From the NCBI RefSeq assembly GCF_900111885.1, contig NZ_FOKG01000030.1, positions 1-64,000 of the forward strand: a stretch of DNA of 64,000 bases, written 5' to 3'. Positions 43,492 through 53,025 of the stretch are shown piece by piece; within the stretch, counting starts at the first letter, position 1, and each line of letters starts with the position of its first letter. This DNA comes from Amycolatopsis marina. Lineage in GTDB: Bacteria; Actinomycetota; Actinomycetes; Mycobacteriales; Pseudonocardiaceae. The position numbers were made by a program, and so were the translations under genes. The notes under the pieces were generated by a model. It was not told where the DNA came from. It made no database searches and saw nothing but the letters and a program-made list of their open reading frames with translations.

Positions 43492-44277
43492 ATGCGCCTC
43501 TATCTGGTCGACGCCTTCACCAGCAGCGCCTTCGCGGGCAACTCGGCCGGCGTGGTTCTGCTCGACGAACCGGCCGATCCGGAGTGGATGCAGGCGGTGG
43601 CCGCCGAACTGAAACATTCGGAGACGGCGTTCGTGCAGGTCGGCACGGCCGACGGGGTACCGAAGCCGCTGCGCTGGTTCACCCCCGCCGCCGAGGTCGA
43701 CCTGTGCGGGCACGCCACCCTGGCCACGGCCCACGTGCTCGGCGGAGACCAGGTCTTCACCACTCGCAGCGGGCTGCTGCGGTGCACGGCGGCCGAGGAC
43801 GGGGTCCGGATGGACTTTCCGGCCGATCCGCCGAAGGCCGACCCGGCACTGCTCGCCGAGGTGACTCCCGCGCTGCCCGGTGTCTCCCCTGGCGAGATCG
43901 AGTACGTCGGTCGAGGCGTGTCCGACGTACTCGTACGGCTCACCAACGCCACGCTGGTCCGCGAACTGGACCCCGACATCGGGGCAGTCGCGCGAATAGC
44001 AGCCAGGTGCCTGATCGTCACAGCGTCCGGCGACCGGGAGGACGTCGACTTCGTCAGCCGGGTGTTCGGCCCGCGCGTCGGCATCGACGAGGACCCGGTG
44101 ACCGGGTCCGCGCACTGCACACTCGCCCCGTTCTGGGCCGAGCAGATCGCGAAGGCGGAACTGGTGGGCGAGCAGGCCTCCCAGCGGGGCGGCATCGTCC
44201 GTGCCCGGCCGGACGACGACCGGGTGTGGCTGACCGGGGCCGCGGTCACCGTGTTCGAGGGCACCCTGCTCGTCTGA
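43492..44277 (+). CDS. PhzF-family isomerase/epimerase
   Basis: A 261-residue enzyme with the diaminopimelate-epimerase fold of PhzF. The motifs FAGNSAGVVLLDEP near residue 15, the general acid/base Glu in KHSETAFV (E44 region), VDLCGHATLATAHVL near 75 and EDPVTGSAHCTL near 205 are all present. Members isomerise small ring compounds; no phenazine genes are nearby, so the substrate is unknown. ATG 43492 after GAGGG; divergent from the acyl-CoA ligase by 117 bases. Confidence 0.9.
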   Translation: MRLYLVDAFTSSAFAGNSAGVVLLDEPADPEWMQAVAAELKHSETAFVQVGTADGVPKPLRWFTPAAEVDLCGHATLATAHVLGGDQVFTTRSGLLRCTAAEDGVRMDFPADPPKADPALLAEVTPALPGVSPGEIEYVGRGVSDVLVRLTNATLVRELDPDIGAVARIAARCLIVTASGDREDVDFVSRVFGPRVGIDEDPVTGSAHCTLAPFWAEQIAKAELVGEQASQRGGIVRARPDDDRVWLTGAAVTVFEGTLLV

Positions 44278-44292
44278 GCGCCCCCAGCGCCA

Positions 44293-44314
44293 CGCACTTT
44301 CCCGGGAAAGTGCG
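44293..44314. repeat. Palindromic repeat, copy 6
   Basis: 22 bp, arms CGCACTTTCCC and GGGAAAGTGCG, 15 bases after the PhzF stop. Confidence 0.9.
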
Positions 44315-44355
44315 ACTCCGAAAACTCCCGTCCCTGGCCCCGCGCTTGCCCTCCG

Positions 44356-44375
44356 GCACTCTTGCGGGAGAGTGC
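44356..44375. repeat. Degenerate palindromic repeat with compensatory change (copy 7)
   Basis: GCACTCT-TGCGGG-AGAGTGC. Compared with the family arm GCACTTT, the T-to-C change is matched by A-to-G on the other arm, keeping the stem. Confidence 0.75.
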
Positions 44376-44390
44376 GAGCACCTGCGCTCC

Positions 44391-44412
44391 GGCACCTTCG
44401 CGGGAAGGTGCC
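44391..44412. repeat. Degenerate palindromic repeat with compensatory change (copy 8)
   Basis: GGCACCTT-CGCGGG-AAGGTGCC, a perfect 8 bp stem in which arm changes again occur on both sides. It ends 21 bases before the yccF start codon. Confidence 0.75.
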
Positions 44413-44433
44413 ACGCGCGGGGAGAATGGCGGC

Positions 44434-44805
44434 ATGAACGCGATCCTGAACGTCATCTGGCTGGTGCTCTGCGGGCTGTGGATGGCCATCGGCTACGCCG
44501 TCGCAGGCGTCATCTGCTGCATCCTGATCGTCACGATCCCGTTCGGGCTGGCCGCCTTCCGGATCGCCAACTATGCCCTGTGGCCCTTCGGCCGCACGAT
44601 CGTCGACCGTCCCGGTGCGGGTGCGCCTTCGGTGCTCGGCAACATCGTCTGGATCCTCGTCGCGGGTATCTGGCTCGCGATCGGGCACGTGATCACCGGC
44701 ATCGCGCTGTGCCTCACGATCATCGGCATCCCGCTCGGTATCGCCAACTTCAAGATGATCCCGGTGTCATTGGTGCCGCTGGGCAGGGAGATCGTCCCGG
44801 TCTGA
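44434..44805 (+). CDS. yccF: YccF-domain inner-membrane protein
   Basis: A 123-residue protein made of two YccF repeats. Each has a helix followed by IPFGLAAFRIANY or IPLGIANFKMIP, the family signature. About four membrane segments. Function unknown in any organism I know of. The ATG at 44434 has GGGGAGAATGG before it. The leader holds three palindromic repeats that could affect its translation or isolate it from the PhzF gene. Confidence 0.92.
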   Translation: MNAILNVIWLVLCGLWMAIGYAVAGVICCILIVTIPFGLAAFRIANYALWPFGRTIVDRPGAGAPSVLGNIVWILVAGIWLAIGHVITGIALCLTIIGIPLGIANFKMIPVSLVPLGREIVPV

Positions 44806-44827
44806 GCGGGAGAAACGAACTCCGGGA

Positions 44828-45256
44828 TTACAGCGACTTCTCCGCGTCGTAGCGCTGCCTGGCTTCGAGCACCTCGGGCATCTTGTCCGCCGTCAACTCG
44901 ACCAGGTCCATCAGCTTGACCGCGACCTCGCGACCGGCAGGCGACAGGCTGTACTCCACACGCGGTGGGATGGTCGGCTGCGCGTCCCGGATGACGAAGC
45001 CGTCCCGTTCCAGCGCCTGCAGGGTCTGCGCCAGCATCTTCTCGCTGATGCCGTCCACCCTGCGGCGCAGTGCGTTGAAGCGGAAGCTGCCCTCGAGCAG
45101 GGCCGCGAGCGCGAGCACGCCCCACCTGCCCGTGACGTGTTCCAGTGCGCTGCGGGAGGGGCAGCGCCGCGCGAACACGTCGAACACGACACGGTCGTGT
45201 TCGTCGCTCTTCGGCTCCGGAACCTGCTCCGGCACCTCGGACACCCGCACGCTCAT
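44828..45256 (-). CDS. HxlR-family transcriptional regulator
   Basis: A 142-residue winged-helix regulator with the HxlR core CPSRSALEHVTGRWGVLALA, GISEKMLAQTLQALERDGFV and the wing PPRVEYSLSPAGRE. The first Cys of its core is the conserved redox-sensitive Cys of QorR/YodB-type members. It is divergent from a quinone oxidoreductase gene, and the inverted repeat at 45312 lies between them. It probably senses quinones or reactive electrophiles through its Cys and represses both genes. ATG 45256. Confidence 0.9.
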   Translation of the reverse strand: MSVRVSEVPEQVPEPKSDEHDRVVFDVFARRCPSRSALEHVTGRWGVLALAALLEGSFRFNALRRRVDGISEKMLAQTLQALERDGFVIRDAQPTIPPRVEYSLSPAGREVAVKLMDLVELTADKMPEVLEARQRYDAEKSL

Positions 45257-45311
45257 GACATCGACGATACCCCGCGGACGACCCAGCGGATCGTGTTTGC
45301 GCTCACCAACG

Positions 45312-45340
45312 GTTTGCACTTTCGATTAGTTAGTACAAAC
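45312..45340. promoter_or_regulatory. Operator between hxlR-type gene and qorB
   Basis: GTTTGCACT (45312-45320) and AGTACAAAC (45332-45340) are inverted repeats with one mismatch and an 11-base centre, fitting an HxlR dimer site. Confidence 0.65.
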
Positions 45341-45392
45341 TCGGAGGAAGTGGCGGGGTTCCGCCGCCTCCGACTTCTCCGAGGAGCGACTC

Positions 45393-46230
<838 letters not shown>

Positions 46231-46241
<11 letters not shown>

Positions 46242-46800
46242 CGCGTGCGGGTCCGCCCTCGGCGAAGACACCGGCGTAGGACTCGGCACTGCGCAGGTTC
46301 CGGCCGAAGTTCGACTCGACCTCCGCGATCTCGGCGGCGTTCGGATTGGGGTTCTTGCAGCTCGTGCCCGCGCTGGCGCCGGACATGAGGTCCCTGCACA
46401 GTCCGGTCCGCCGGTCTGGCAGTCCCAGGATGTGTCCCAGTTCGTGCGCCGCGATCCGAATGACGTCGTGGCCTTCCCGCACGGCCTGCCTGCCCATGTA
46501 GATGGTGCCCTGGCCGAGCCGTTGGACATACGCCCTCGGCCAGCCGTTGTCGGCACGGATGATGATGGAGGCTGGCTGCCCCTTCACCAGACGGACGTTG
46601 CTGACGCTCTCGTTCCACACACGGGCGCCCGCGTCCACGGCGCTGACGAACTCCGCCGCACCACTGGAGTCGTAGTACAGCGTCCGAACCTGCGCCGCTC
46701 CGGGTTCGGACGCTGTCGCGGCGGCGACCGGACCGCCGACCAGTTGGGCGAGGCCAAGGGAGAACAGCAGCGCGAGCGCTGCGAACAACTTTCGGGACAC
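46231..46800 (-). CDS. Snapalysin-family secreted zinc metalloprotease
   Basis: A 189-residue exported protease (M7 family). The N-terminal signal peptide (residues 1-29) ends near AAATA. The catalytic motif HELGHILGLPD gives zinc ligands H119, H123 and D129 with E120 as base, the HExxHxxGxxD arrangement specific to snapalysins. Cys near 133-155 may form the family disulfide. GTG 46800 follows GAGGAG. Snapalysins are small neutral proteases first known from Streptomyces. No LysR regulator is adjacent, unlike classic snpA loci. Confidence 0.9.
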
Positions 46801-46966
46801 GTCGAACTCCTCACATGGGGACTGTCGTGTGTCGGCGAAGTTAGCCAGCCCCACACGAGTGCCTCAACGGTGAAGAATTCACAGATAACGGTTACGAACC
46901 ACGAGTACCCTGCTCAGTCCCGCCCCGGGTGTTAACGGCCACCGACGAAAGTCGCGCCGCGGTCGC

Positions 46967-47848
46967 TCAGTCGGTCGGCGACCAGGGCAGGCGGATCACC
47001 AGGCAGGGGCCGCCCGCGAAGAGACCGCCGTCGATGCCGAGCACCTGGCCGCCGGCATAGAGGTACGGCTCCTCGATCTGCGTGGGGTGGATGCCGAGCT
47101 GGTCGGCGATGACGCTGTGGCCGTGCACGATGCGCGTGCCACCGAAGCGCGTGAGCAGCGCCGAGGCAACCGCTGGGCCGCTCGGGCCGCGGAACACGTA
47201 CCGCGTGGTCATCCGCCGCCAGACCTCCCACCACTGGACGAGGTCGTCACTGGCCAGAATCTCCCGGACCGTCTCGTTGATCTCCTCGGGGTCGCCGCCC
47301 CAGTCGAGGTACTCCAGGGTGTCCGAATGCATCAGCAGGTGGTCCGCGGCGTGCGCGATCAGCGGCCTTGTGGAGAGCCACTCCACGTGGTCGTCGTTGA
47401 GCCGGTCCAGATCGGACAGCTGCCCGCCGTTGATCTCCCAGCTGCGCGCGAAGCTACGCGGGCCGAAGTCGGACGGCACGTCGGTGTCGCCGAAGTGATA
47501 CATCCCGAGCAACAGGATCTCGTGGTTGCCGAGCAGTGTCTGCACGAGACCACCCGCCTGCTCGGCCTGCTGCTGCAGCCGCATCACCAGGTCGATGGCG
47601 CCGATGCCGTCCGGGCCCCGGTCCACGAAGTCCCCGAGGAACCACAGGTGCGATTCGCCGCCTGCCCAGTCGTCGTCCTCGTCCAGCAGGCCGTGCTCGC
47701 GCAGCGCGTCGGCCAGCTCGTCCCGGTGCCCGTGCACATCACCGACCACGAAGGTGGGCACATTGTCGTCGGGAGGCACAGCGCCGTCAGTGCCGTCGGC
47801 GCCGTGTTCGGCCACGGCCTCGTCGCCGGACTGCTGCTCCTCACTCAC
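46967..47848 (-). CDS. Calcineurin-like metallophosphatase (Ser/Thr phosphatase type)
   Basis: A 293-residue metallophosphoesterase with all core motifs: GDVHGH (residues 36-41), GDFVDRG (about 71-77), GNHE (about 106-109) and GHSV near 240. It resembles bacterial diadenosine-tetraphosphate or Ser/Thr phosphatases. The N-terminal 30 residues are acidic and probably disordered. Start GTG 47848. The next gene upstream on the same strand is an HAD-IIA hydrolase 37 bases away, so the two phosphatases are probably one operon. Confidence 0.9.
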   Translation of the reverse strand: MSEEQQSGDEAVAEHGADGTDGAVPPDDNVPTFVVGDVHGHRDELADALREHGLLDEDDDWAGGESHLWFLGDFVDRGPDGIGAIDLVMRLQQQAEQAGGLVQTLLGNHEILLLGMYHFGDTDVPSDFGPRSFARSWEINGGQLSDLDRLNDDHVEWLSTRPLIAHAADHLLMHSDTLEYLDWGGDPEEINETVREILASDDLVQWWEVWRRMTTRYVFRGPSGPAVASALLTRFGGTRIVHGHSVIADQLGIHPTQIEEPYLYAGGQVLGIDGGLFAGGPCLVIRLPWSPTD

Positions 47849-47885
47849 CCCCCGACGATAAGCCCCAGCTCAGGAGCCGGTCGGG

Positions 47886-48680
47886 TCAGCCCGCCTTGAA
47901 CGGGTCCGTGGTGCGCCCGAGCAGGTCGGAGACGGAGTCGACCACCAGCGTCGGCCGGTACGGGTAGCGCTCGGCGGACTCCCTGGTGGAGATCCCGGTG
48001 AGCACGAGAATCGTCTGCAGTCCGGCCTCGATCCCGGAGTGGATGTCGGTGTCCATCCGGTCACCGATCATCAGGGTGTGCTCCGAATGGGCGCCGAGCG
48101 AGCGCAGTGCCGAACGCATCATCAGCGGATTCGGCTTGCCGACGTAGTAGGGCTGCCGCCCGGTCGCCCGTTCGATCAGTGCGGCGATGGACCCGGTGGC
48201 GGGCAGCGAGCCCTCCAGACTGGGGCCGGTGGCGTCGGGATTGGTCGCGATGAACTTGGCTCCCGCCTCGATCAGGCGGATCGCCTTGGTGATCGCGGTG
48301 AAGCTGTAGGTCCTGGTCTCGCCGAGGACGACATAGTCCGGGTCGCGGTCGGTGAGGACGTAACCCGCCTCGTGCAGCGCGGTGGTCAACCCGGCCTCAC
48401 CGATGACGAAGGCCGACCCGTTCGGCCGCTGGGTGTCCAGGAACTTCGCCGTGGCCAGCGCGGAGGTCCAGATCGACTCCTCCGGCACGTCGAGGCCGGT
48501 CCGCTGCAACCTGGCCCGCAGATCGCGTGGGGTGTAGATGGAGTTGTTGGTCAACACCAGAAACCTGATTCCGTTCGAACGCAACTCGGCGAGAAACTCG
48601 TCCGCCCGCGGCACCAGGTGCTCCTCGTGCACCAGCACGCCGTCCATATCGGTCAGGTAGTTCCACTGCGGCTCGCTCAT
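47886..48680 (-). CDS. HAD-IIA family sugar/nucleotide phosphatase (NagD-like)
   Basis: A 264-residue HAD hydrolase with a C2 cap. Motifs: TDMDGVLV (nucleophile D11), LTNNS (motif II), KPNPLMM (K) and MIGDRMDTDI (motif IV). NagD-type enzymes dephosphorylate UMP, GMP or sugar phosphates. It begins at ATG 48680, 57 bases after the molybdate ABC operon end, and is followed by the metallophosphatase. Confidence 0.92.
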   Translation of the reverse strand: MSEPQWNYLTDMDGVLVHEEHLVPRADEFLAELRSNGIRFLVLTNNSIYTPRDLRARLQRTGLDVPEESIWTSALATAKFLDTQRPNGSAFVIGEAGLTTALHEAGYVLTDRDPDYVVLGETRTYSFTAITKAIRLIEAGAKFIATNPDATGPSLEGSLPATGSIAALIERATGRQPYYVGKPNPLMMRSALRSLGAHSEHTLMIGDRMDTDIHSGIEAGLQTILVLTGISTRESAERYPYRPTLVVDSVSDLLGRTTDPFKAG

Positions 48681-48737
48681 GGCCCCGAGCGTAGCTGTTT
48701 CGCCAGAGCGCCGAACCCGTCCGGCGCGGCCGCGGGC

Positions 48738-49841
48738 CTACCCTGCGGACCGGACCGGATGCACTCGCACCATCGTGGTCTTGACCACCAACCGAACCTC
48801 GCTGCCCGGTTCGAGTGCCAGCTCGGCGACCGCCGCAGGGGTGAGATCGGCGGTGAGACCGGCAGCCCACTGCCCGTCCCCGCCGGTGTGCAGCCGGACC
48901 AGATCGCCGTGCGGCGCCACGGTGGCGACGGTGGCCTTCGCCGCGTTCCGCGGGCTGCCAGTCACGGCCGCACCGGCCGGATAGACCGCCACCGCCGCGG
49001 GGGCGAACACGGCGACCGCAGGTTCTCCCACCACCACATCGTCCGCGGGCAGGCCACTGATCACCTCTCCGCCCTCGGTGCGCAGGCCGCCCGCGGTGGC
49101 GATGCCGCCGACGAGGTTGACCCCGGCGATTCGCGCGGTGAACGGTGTACGCGGCGCGGAGAGCACGTCACGCGTGGCGCCCTGTTCCACGATCCGGCCT
49201 TCGGCGAGCACCACCACCTGGTCGGCGAGCGACAACGCGTCCAGCGGATCGTGCGTCACGAGCACCGCGGCGGGTGCGGCTCCTGGTGAGCGCAGCACCC
49301 TGCGCAGCAGGCCGCGGATCGCGGGCGCCGCGTCGACGTCCAGCGCGGCCAGCGGTTCGTCCAGCAGCAACAGTCCGGGGTCACCGGCGAGTGCCCTTGC
49401 GACCGCCACTCGTTGCGCCTGGCCGCCGGAGAGCTGGGCAGGTCGCCGGCCTGCGAGGTCTTCCGCGTCCACTTCGGACAACCATCGCACGGCTCGCTCC
49501 CGCGCCACGGCCCTGGACGCGCCGAGGGACCGCGGAGCGAAAGCCACGTTGTCCAGTACGGACAGATGCGGGAAGAGCAGCGGATCTTGCGCCAGCAGGC
49601 CGACCTTCCTCGCCTCCGGTGGCACCAGCACCCGCCGGTGCACATCGGTCAGCGCCCGGCCGTCTACCACGATCGATCCGCGGTCCGGCGAAAGCAGCCC
49701 GGCAAGGCAGCCGAGCACGGTGGACTTGCCCGAACCGTTGGGGCCGAGGATCGCCAGCACCGAACCGGCGGGGATGTCGAAGGCGACGTCCAACCGGAAG
49801 TCACCCTGGCGCAACACCAGCTCCGCGTGCACGGCGTTCAC
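48738..49841 (-). CDS. modC: Molybdate ABC transporter, ATP-binding protein
   Basis: A 367-residue ATPase of molybdate import. Walker A is GPNGSGKST (about 34-42), signature LSGGQAQRVA (about 131-140), Walker B LLLLDEPLAALD. The C-terminal ~100 residues form a TOBE/Mop-like domain (from GGLRTEGGEVISG) that binds molybdate. Its GTG start overlaps the modB stop as GTGA. With modB and modA it forms an importer that feeds molybdenum to the moa genes nearby. Confidence 0.93.
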   Translation of the reverse strand: MNAVHAELVLRQGDFRLDVAFDIPAGSVLAILGPNGSGKSTVLGCLAGLLSPDRGSIVVDGRALTDVHRRVLVPPEARKVGLLAQDPLLFPHLSVLDNVAFAPRSLGASRAVARERAVRWLSEVDAEDLAGRRPAQLSGGQAQRVAVARALAGDPGLLLLDEPLAALDVDAAPAIRGLLRRVLRSPGAAPAAVLVTHDPLDALSLADQVVVLAEGRIVEQGATRDVLSAPRTPFTARIAGVNLVGGIATAGGLRTEGGEVISGLPADDVVVGEPAVAVFAPAAVAVYPAGAAVTGSPRNAAKATVATVAPHGDLVRLHTGGDGQWAAGLTADLTPAAVAELALEPGSEVRLVVKTTMVRVHPVRSAG

Positions 49842-50644
49842 CTGCCGCCTCCCCCACTCGCGTACGCACCCTCCAGCGCCCTCGGCCGGGCGATCGCGAT
49901 CACCAGTACGGCCACCACGATCAGCAACAGCGACAGCGCGATCGCACTGTCCACATCGGCCTGCGACTGCGCGTATACCTCGAGGGGCAGGGTGCGGGTG
50001 ACCCCCTCCAGACTCCCGGCAAAGGTGATCGTGGCGCCGAACTCGCCGAGTGCCCTGGCAAAGCTGAGGACAACACCAGAGCCGAGCGCGGGAAGCAGCA
50101 GCGGCACGGTCACCCGGCGGAAGACCGTCCACGGCCGGGCTCCCAGGGTCGCCGCGACGCGTTCGTAGGAGTCTCCGCCGCCACGCAGCGCGCCTTCCAG
50201 GCTCACCACGAGGAACGGCATCGCGACGAAGGTCTGCGCGATCACGACCGCCGCCGTGGTGAAGGGCACGCGGACGCCGGCCGTCACATCCAGGACATAG
50301 CCGAGGAAGCCGTTGCGGCCCAGCAGGTACAACAGCGCGAGACCACCGACCACCGGCGGCAGCACCAGCGGCAGCAACACCACCGCACGCAACACCCTGA
50401 CCCCGCGCACCCGCGTCCTGGCGAGCACGACCGCGAGTGGCACACCGAGCAGCACGCACGCCACCGTCGACATCGCGGCGGTGGTCAGCGACAGTTCGAG
50501 GGCCCGCAGTGCGGCAGGTGCCGCGATCAGCCGAGGCAACCGGGCCAGGTCGGTCCGGACGACAAGGCCTGCCACCGGCAGGAGCACCAGCGCGAGCGCC
50601 AGTACGGCCGGAATCCAGAGCACCCGGGGAACGCCCGCGCGCAC
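49838..50644 (-). CDS. modB: Molybdate ABC transporter, permease
   Basis: A 268-residue permease with about 5-6 helices and the binding-protein-dependent loop EGALRGGGDSYERVAATLGA followed by ARPWTVFRRVTVPLLLPAL. I place the start at GTG 50644, 8 bases after the modA stop; a TTG at 50665 overlapping modA is an alternative, and the first ORF start far upstream is in the modA shadow. It carries molybdate across the membrane with ModC. Confidence 0.88.
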   Translation of the reverse strand: MRAGVPRVLWIPAVLALALVLLPVAGLVVRTDLARLPRLIAAPAALRALELSLTTAAMSTVACVLLGVPLAVVLARTRVRGVRVLRAVVLLPLVLPPVVGGLALLYLLGRNGFLGYVLDVTAGVRVPFTTAAVVIAQTFVAMPFLVVSLEGALRGGGDSYERVAATLGARPWTVFRRVTVPLLLPALGSGVVLSFARALGEFGATITFAGSLEGVTRTLPLEVYAQSQADVDSAIALSLLLIVVAVLVIAIARPRALEGAYASGGGGR

Positions 50645-50651
50645 CCGGGCG

Positions 50652-51401
50652 TCACGGCGTGCCAAAGCCCGCCCTGCCCAGTTCCTCGCGACCCGCGCTG
50701 CCGAGGACGAAGTCGACGAAGCGCCGGGCCGCCTCCGCCTGCGCGGACCCTTCCACCGCCGCGATCGGATAGCTGTTGACCGCGGCAGCGGCCTCCGTGA
50801 TCGCGACCGAGTCGACCTTGCCCGCCGCGGCGGTCGCGTCGGTGACATAGACCAGCCCCGCGTCGGCCTCGCCCGCGACGACCTTGTTCAGCACCGCCTT
50901 GACGTCCTGTTCCTCGCTCGCCGGAGTCAGCTCTGCACCCGCGCTTCGCTCCACCTGCTCGGTCGCCGTCCCGCACGGCACCTCCGGGGCGCAGACGACG
51001 ACCGTGAGCCCAGCGCCGGTGAGATCGGCCAGGGATCGGACGTCCCGCGGATTTCCGGCAGGGACGACGATGGTCAGGGAGTTGGTCGCGAAGACGGCGG
51101 GTCGCGCGGCCCTGCCCGCGGCGACGACCGTTTCCATGGTGGATTCGTTCGCCGAGGCGAAGACGTCCGCGGGCGCGCCCTCGACGATCTGCTGCGCGAG
51201 CGTGGCCGATCCAGCGAGGTTCAACCGGACGTCGACGTCCGAGTTGTCCTGCTCGAACCGCCGCCCCAGCGCGCCGAACGACTCGGCCAGCGATGCGGCG
51301 GCGAACACGTTCAACGGGACGCCTCGATCGCCGTCCGCGAGGGCGCCGCAGGCGGTGGTGAGCAGCGCGGGAACAAGCAGTGCCGCCATCGCCCTTCTCA
51401 T
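50652..51401 (-). CDS. modA: Molybdate-binding lipoprotein
   Basis: A 249-residue extracytoplasmic solute-binding protein. The signal MRRAMAALLVPALLTTACGA ends in a lipobox (TTAC, Cys at 18). The mature fold shows VFAAASLAESF, LNLAGSATLAQQI, GAPADVFASA and VYVTDA, all conserved in ModA. It captures molybdate or tungstate and delivers it to ModB. ATG 51401 overlaps the stop of the upstream HTH-Mop gene, so four genes form one operon. Confidence 0.93.
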   Translation of the reverse strand: MRRAMAALLVPALLTTACGALADGDRGVPLNVFAAASLAESFGALGRRFEQDNSDVDVRLNLAGSATLAQQIVEGAPADVFASANESTMETVVAAGRAARPAVFATNSLTIVVPAGNPRDVRSLADLTGAGLTVVVCAPEVPCGTATEQVERSAGAELTPASEEQDVKAVLNKVVAGEADAGLVYVTDATAAAGKVDSVAITEAAAAVNSYPIAAVEGSAQAEAARRFVDFVLGSAGREELGRAGFGTP

Positions 51402-51799
51402 ACTGATCCCGGCGTCTCGACCACGACGTGCGTCGCCTTGACCACGGCGACAGCCAGCACGCCGGGCCGCAGCCCCAGTTCGTCGACGGCGTCCGAGCTC
51501 ATCAGCGAGGTCAGCCGGTGCATCCCGCACTGCAACTCGACCTTCGCCATGACCTTGTCGGCCACCACCTCGGTCACCAGACCGACGAACCGGTTCCGGG
51601 CGGACCTGCCGATTCCGGACGGGTCATGCGGGTCCGCAGCGTTGGTCCGGGCGAACGCCGCCAGTTCGGCGCCGTCAACGACGCCCCGCCCAGCCTGGTC
51701 GGTAAGGGCGGTCAGCTGTCCGGATCGGACCAGCCTGCGCACCGTGTCATCACTGACGCCGAGCAGGCGGGCGGCCTCTGAAAACCGGAACTGCGGCAT
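51398..51799 (-). CDS. HTH (excisionase-type) - Mop/TOBE molybdenum-binding protein
   Basis: A 133-residue protein that joins a MerR/excisionase-like DNA-binding domain (residues 1-52: FSEAARLLGVSDDTVRRLVR) to one Mop (TOBE) domain (about 65-130: RNRFVGLVTEVVADKVMAKV then LGLRPGVLAVAVVKATHVVV) that binds molybdate. The build resembles a compact ModE: metal binding could alter DNA binding. It is first in the mod operon and divergent from moaA, so it is the likely molybdate sensor for both. ATG 51799. Confidence 0.88.
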   Translation of the reverse strand: MPQFRFSEAARLLGVSDDTVRRLVRSGQLTALTDQAGRGVVDGAELAAFARTNAADPHDPSGIGRSARNRFVGLVTEVVADKVMAKVELQCGMHRLTSLMSSDAVDELGLRPGVLAVAVVKATHVVVETPGSV

Positions 51800-51817
51800 G
51801 AGTGAGAGATTATCTCC

Positions 51818-51876
51818 GCAGATGCGGAATTACTACCGTTGTTCCTGTCGCATCTGCTGCCTCTGCGAGCAGTGCG
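51818..51876 (+). promoter_or_regulatory. Possible switching RNA structure or operator in the mod/moaA intergenic region
   Basis: Three segments can pair in two exclusive ways: GCAGATGCG (51818-51826) with CGCATCTGC (51849-51857), a perfect 9 bp stem; or CGCA-T-CTGCT (51849-51858) with AGCAG-TGCG (51868-51876). This is the layout of an antiterminator/terminator pair. The 9 bp arms could instead be two binding sites for the divergent HTH-Mop protein. A short palindrome GAGATTATCTC (51806-51816) lies next to it. Confidence 0.45.
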
Positions 51877-51958
51877 TGAAAATCTCGGCGCGGATACGTT
51901 CCCAGCCACTGGTCGGCAACACTGCCCTTGGGCTGTATCCGGCATTAGGCTGACAAAG

Positions 51959-53023
51959 ATGACAGCGGTTGATCTCGGTGTGCCCCGGATTCCCGGCAAA
52001 GGGCCGACCAGCGACAAGACCCGGCCCGAAAATCCCGCGCTCGTGGACACATACGGCCGTGTGGCCACCGACCTGCGCGTCTCGCTGACGGACAAGTGCA
52101 ACCTGCGGTGTACCTACTGTATGCCGGAGGACGGGCTCGAGTGGATGCCCGGCGACGAGGTGCTGTCCGACGACGAACTGATCCGGCTGCTGCGCGTGGC
52201 CGTCGAGCGGCTCGGCATCACCGACATCCGTCTCACCGGCGGCGAACCGCTGCTGCGCGCCGGCCTGGAACGCCTGGTGGCCGAGGTCGCGGCACTGCGG
52301 CCCCGACCCCGGCTGTCGATGACGACCAACGCCATCGGCCTTGCCAAGCGGGCGGCGGGACTGGCCGCGGCCGGGCTCGATCGGATCAACGTCTCCCTCG
52401 ACTCCATCGACCCGGGCACCTTCGAGCGGATCACCCGGCGCGACCGGCTGCCACACGTCCTGAGCGGCCTCGCGGCCGCGAAGGAGGCGGGACTGAGCCC
52501 GGTGAAGATCAACGCGGTGCTGATCCGCGGACTCAACGAACACGAGGCCGCCCCACTGCTGGGCTACTGCCTCGACAACGGCTACCACCTGCGGTTCATC
52601 GAGCAGATGCCGCTGGACGCCCAGCACGGCTGGAACCGTGGCGAGATGATCACGGCCGAGGAGATCCTCGAACTGCTGCGGGCCGAGTACACCCTGGAAC
52701 CGAGCCGCGAGGAACGTGGCGGCGCACCCGCCGAGCGCTGGCTGGTCAACGGTGGCCCCGGCGAGGTCGGGGTGATCGCTTCGGTGACCCGGCCGTTCTG
52801 TGCGGCCTGCGAGCGCACGCGCCTCACCGCGGACGGAGCCATCCGCTCGTGTCTGTTCAGTACTGATGAGACCGATCTGCGGCGACTGCTGCGCACCGGT
52901 GCGACCGACGAGGACATCGCCAAGGCCTGGCGGGACACCATGTGGGCCAAGCTGCCGGGGCACGAGATCAACGAATCCGGTTTCGCACAGCCGATTCGGC
53001 CGATGAGCGCGATCGGCGGCTGA
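51959..53023 (+). CDS. moaA: GTP 3',8-cyclase MoaA
   Basis: A 354-residue radical-SAM enzyme for the first step of molybdenum-cofactor synthesis (GTP to the cyclic pyranopterin precursor, with MoaC). The N-terminal cluster motif is C47-NLR-C51-TY-C54; the C-terminal cluster is in CAACERTRLTADGAIRSC. TGGEPLLR follows SAM-binding lore. The usual C-terminal GG is present (AIGG). It corresponds to MoaA2 (Rv0869c). ATG 51959; divergent from the mod operon by 159 bases. Confidence 0.96.
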   Translation: MTAVDLGVPRIPGKGPTSDKTRPENPALVDTYGRVATDLRVSLTDKCNLRCTYCMPEDGLEWMPGDEVLSDDELIRLLRVAVERLGITDIRLTGGEPLLRAGLERLVAEVAALRPRPRLSMTTNAIGLAKRAAGLAAAGLDRINVSLDSIDPGTFERITRRDRLPHVLSGLAAAKEAGLSPVKINAVLIRGLNEHEAAPLLGYCLDNGYHLRFIEQMPLDAQHGWNRGEMITAEEILELLRAEYTLEPSREERGGAPAERWLVNGGPGEVGVIASVTRPFCAACERTRLTADGAIRSCLFSTDETDLRRLLRTGATDEDIAKAWRDTMWAKLPGHEINESGFAQPIRPMSAIGG

Positions 53024-53025
53024 GT

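Noticed and set aside
41713..44688. 991-residue ORF containing the acyl-CoA ligase
   Set aside because: Only the last 553 residues match the ligase; the N-terminal part is antisense to PhzF and YccF.
51800..51958. Known Moco riboswitch
   Set aside because: The alternate stems are shorter and lack the conserved motif known from proteobacteria.
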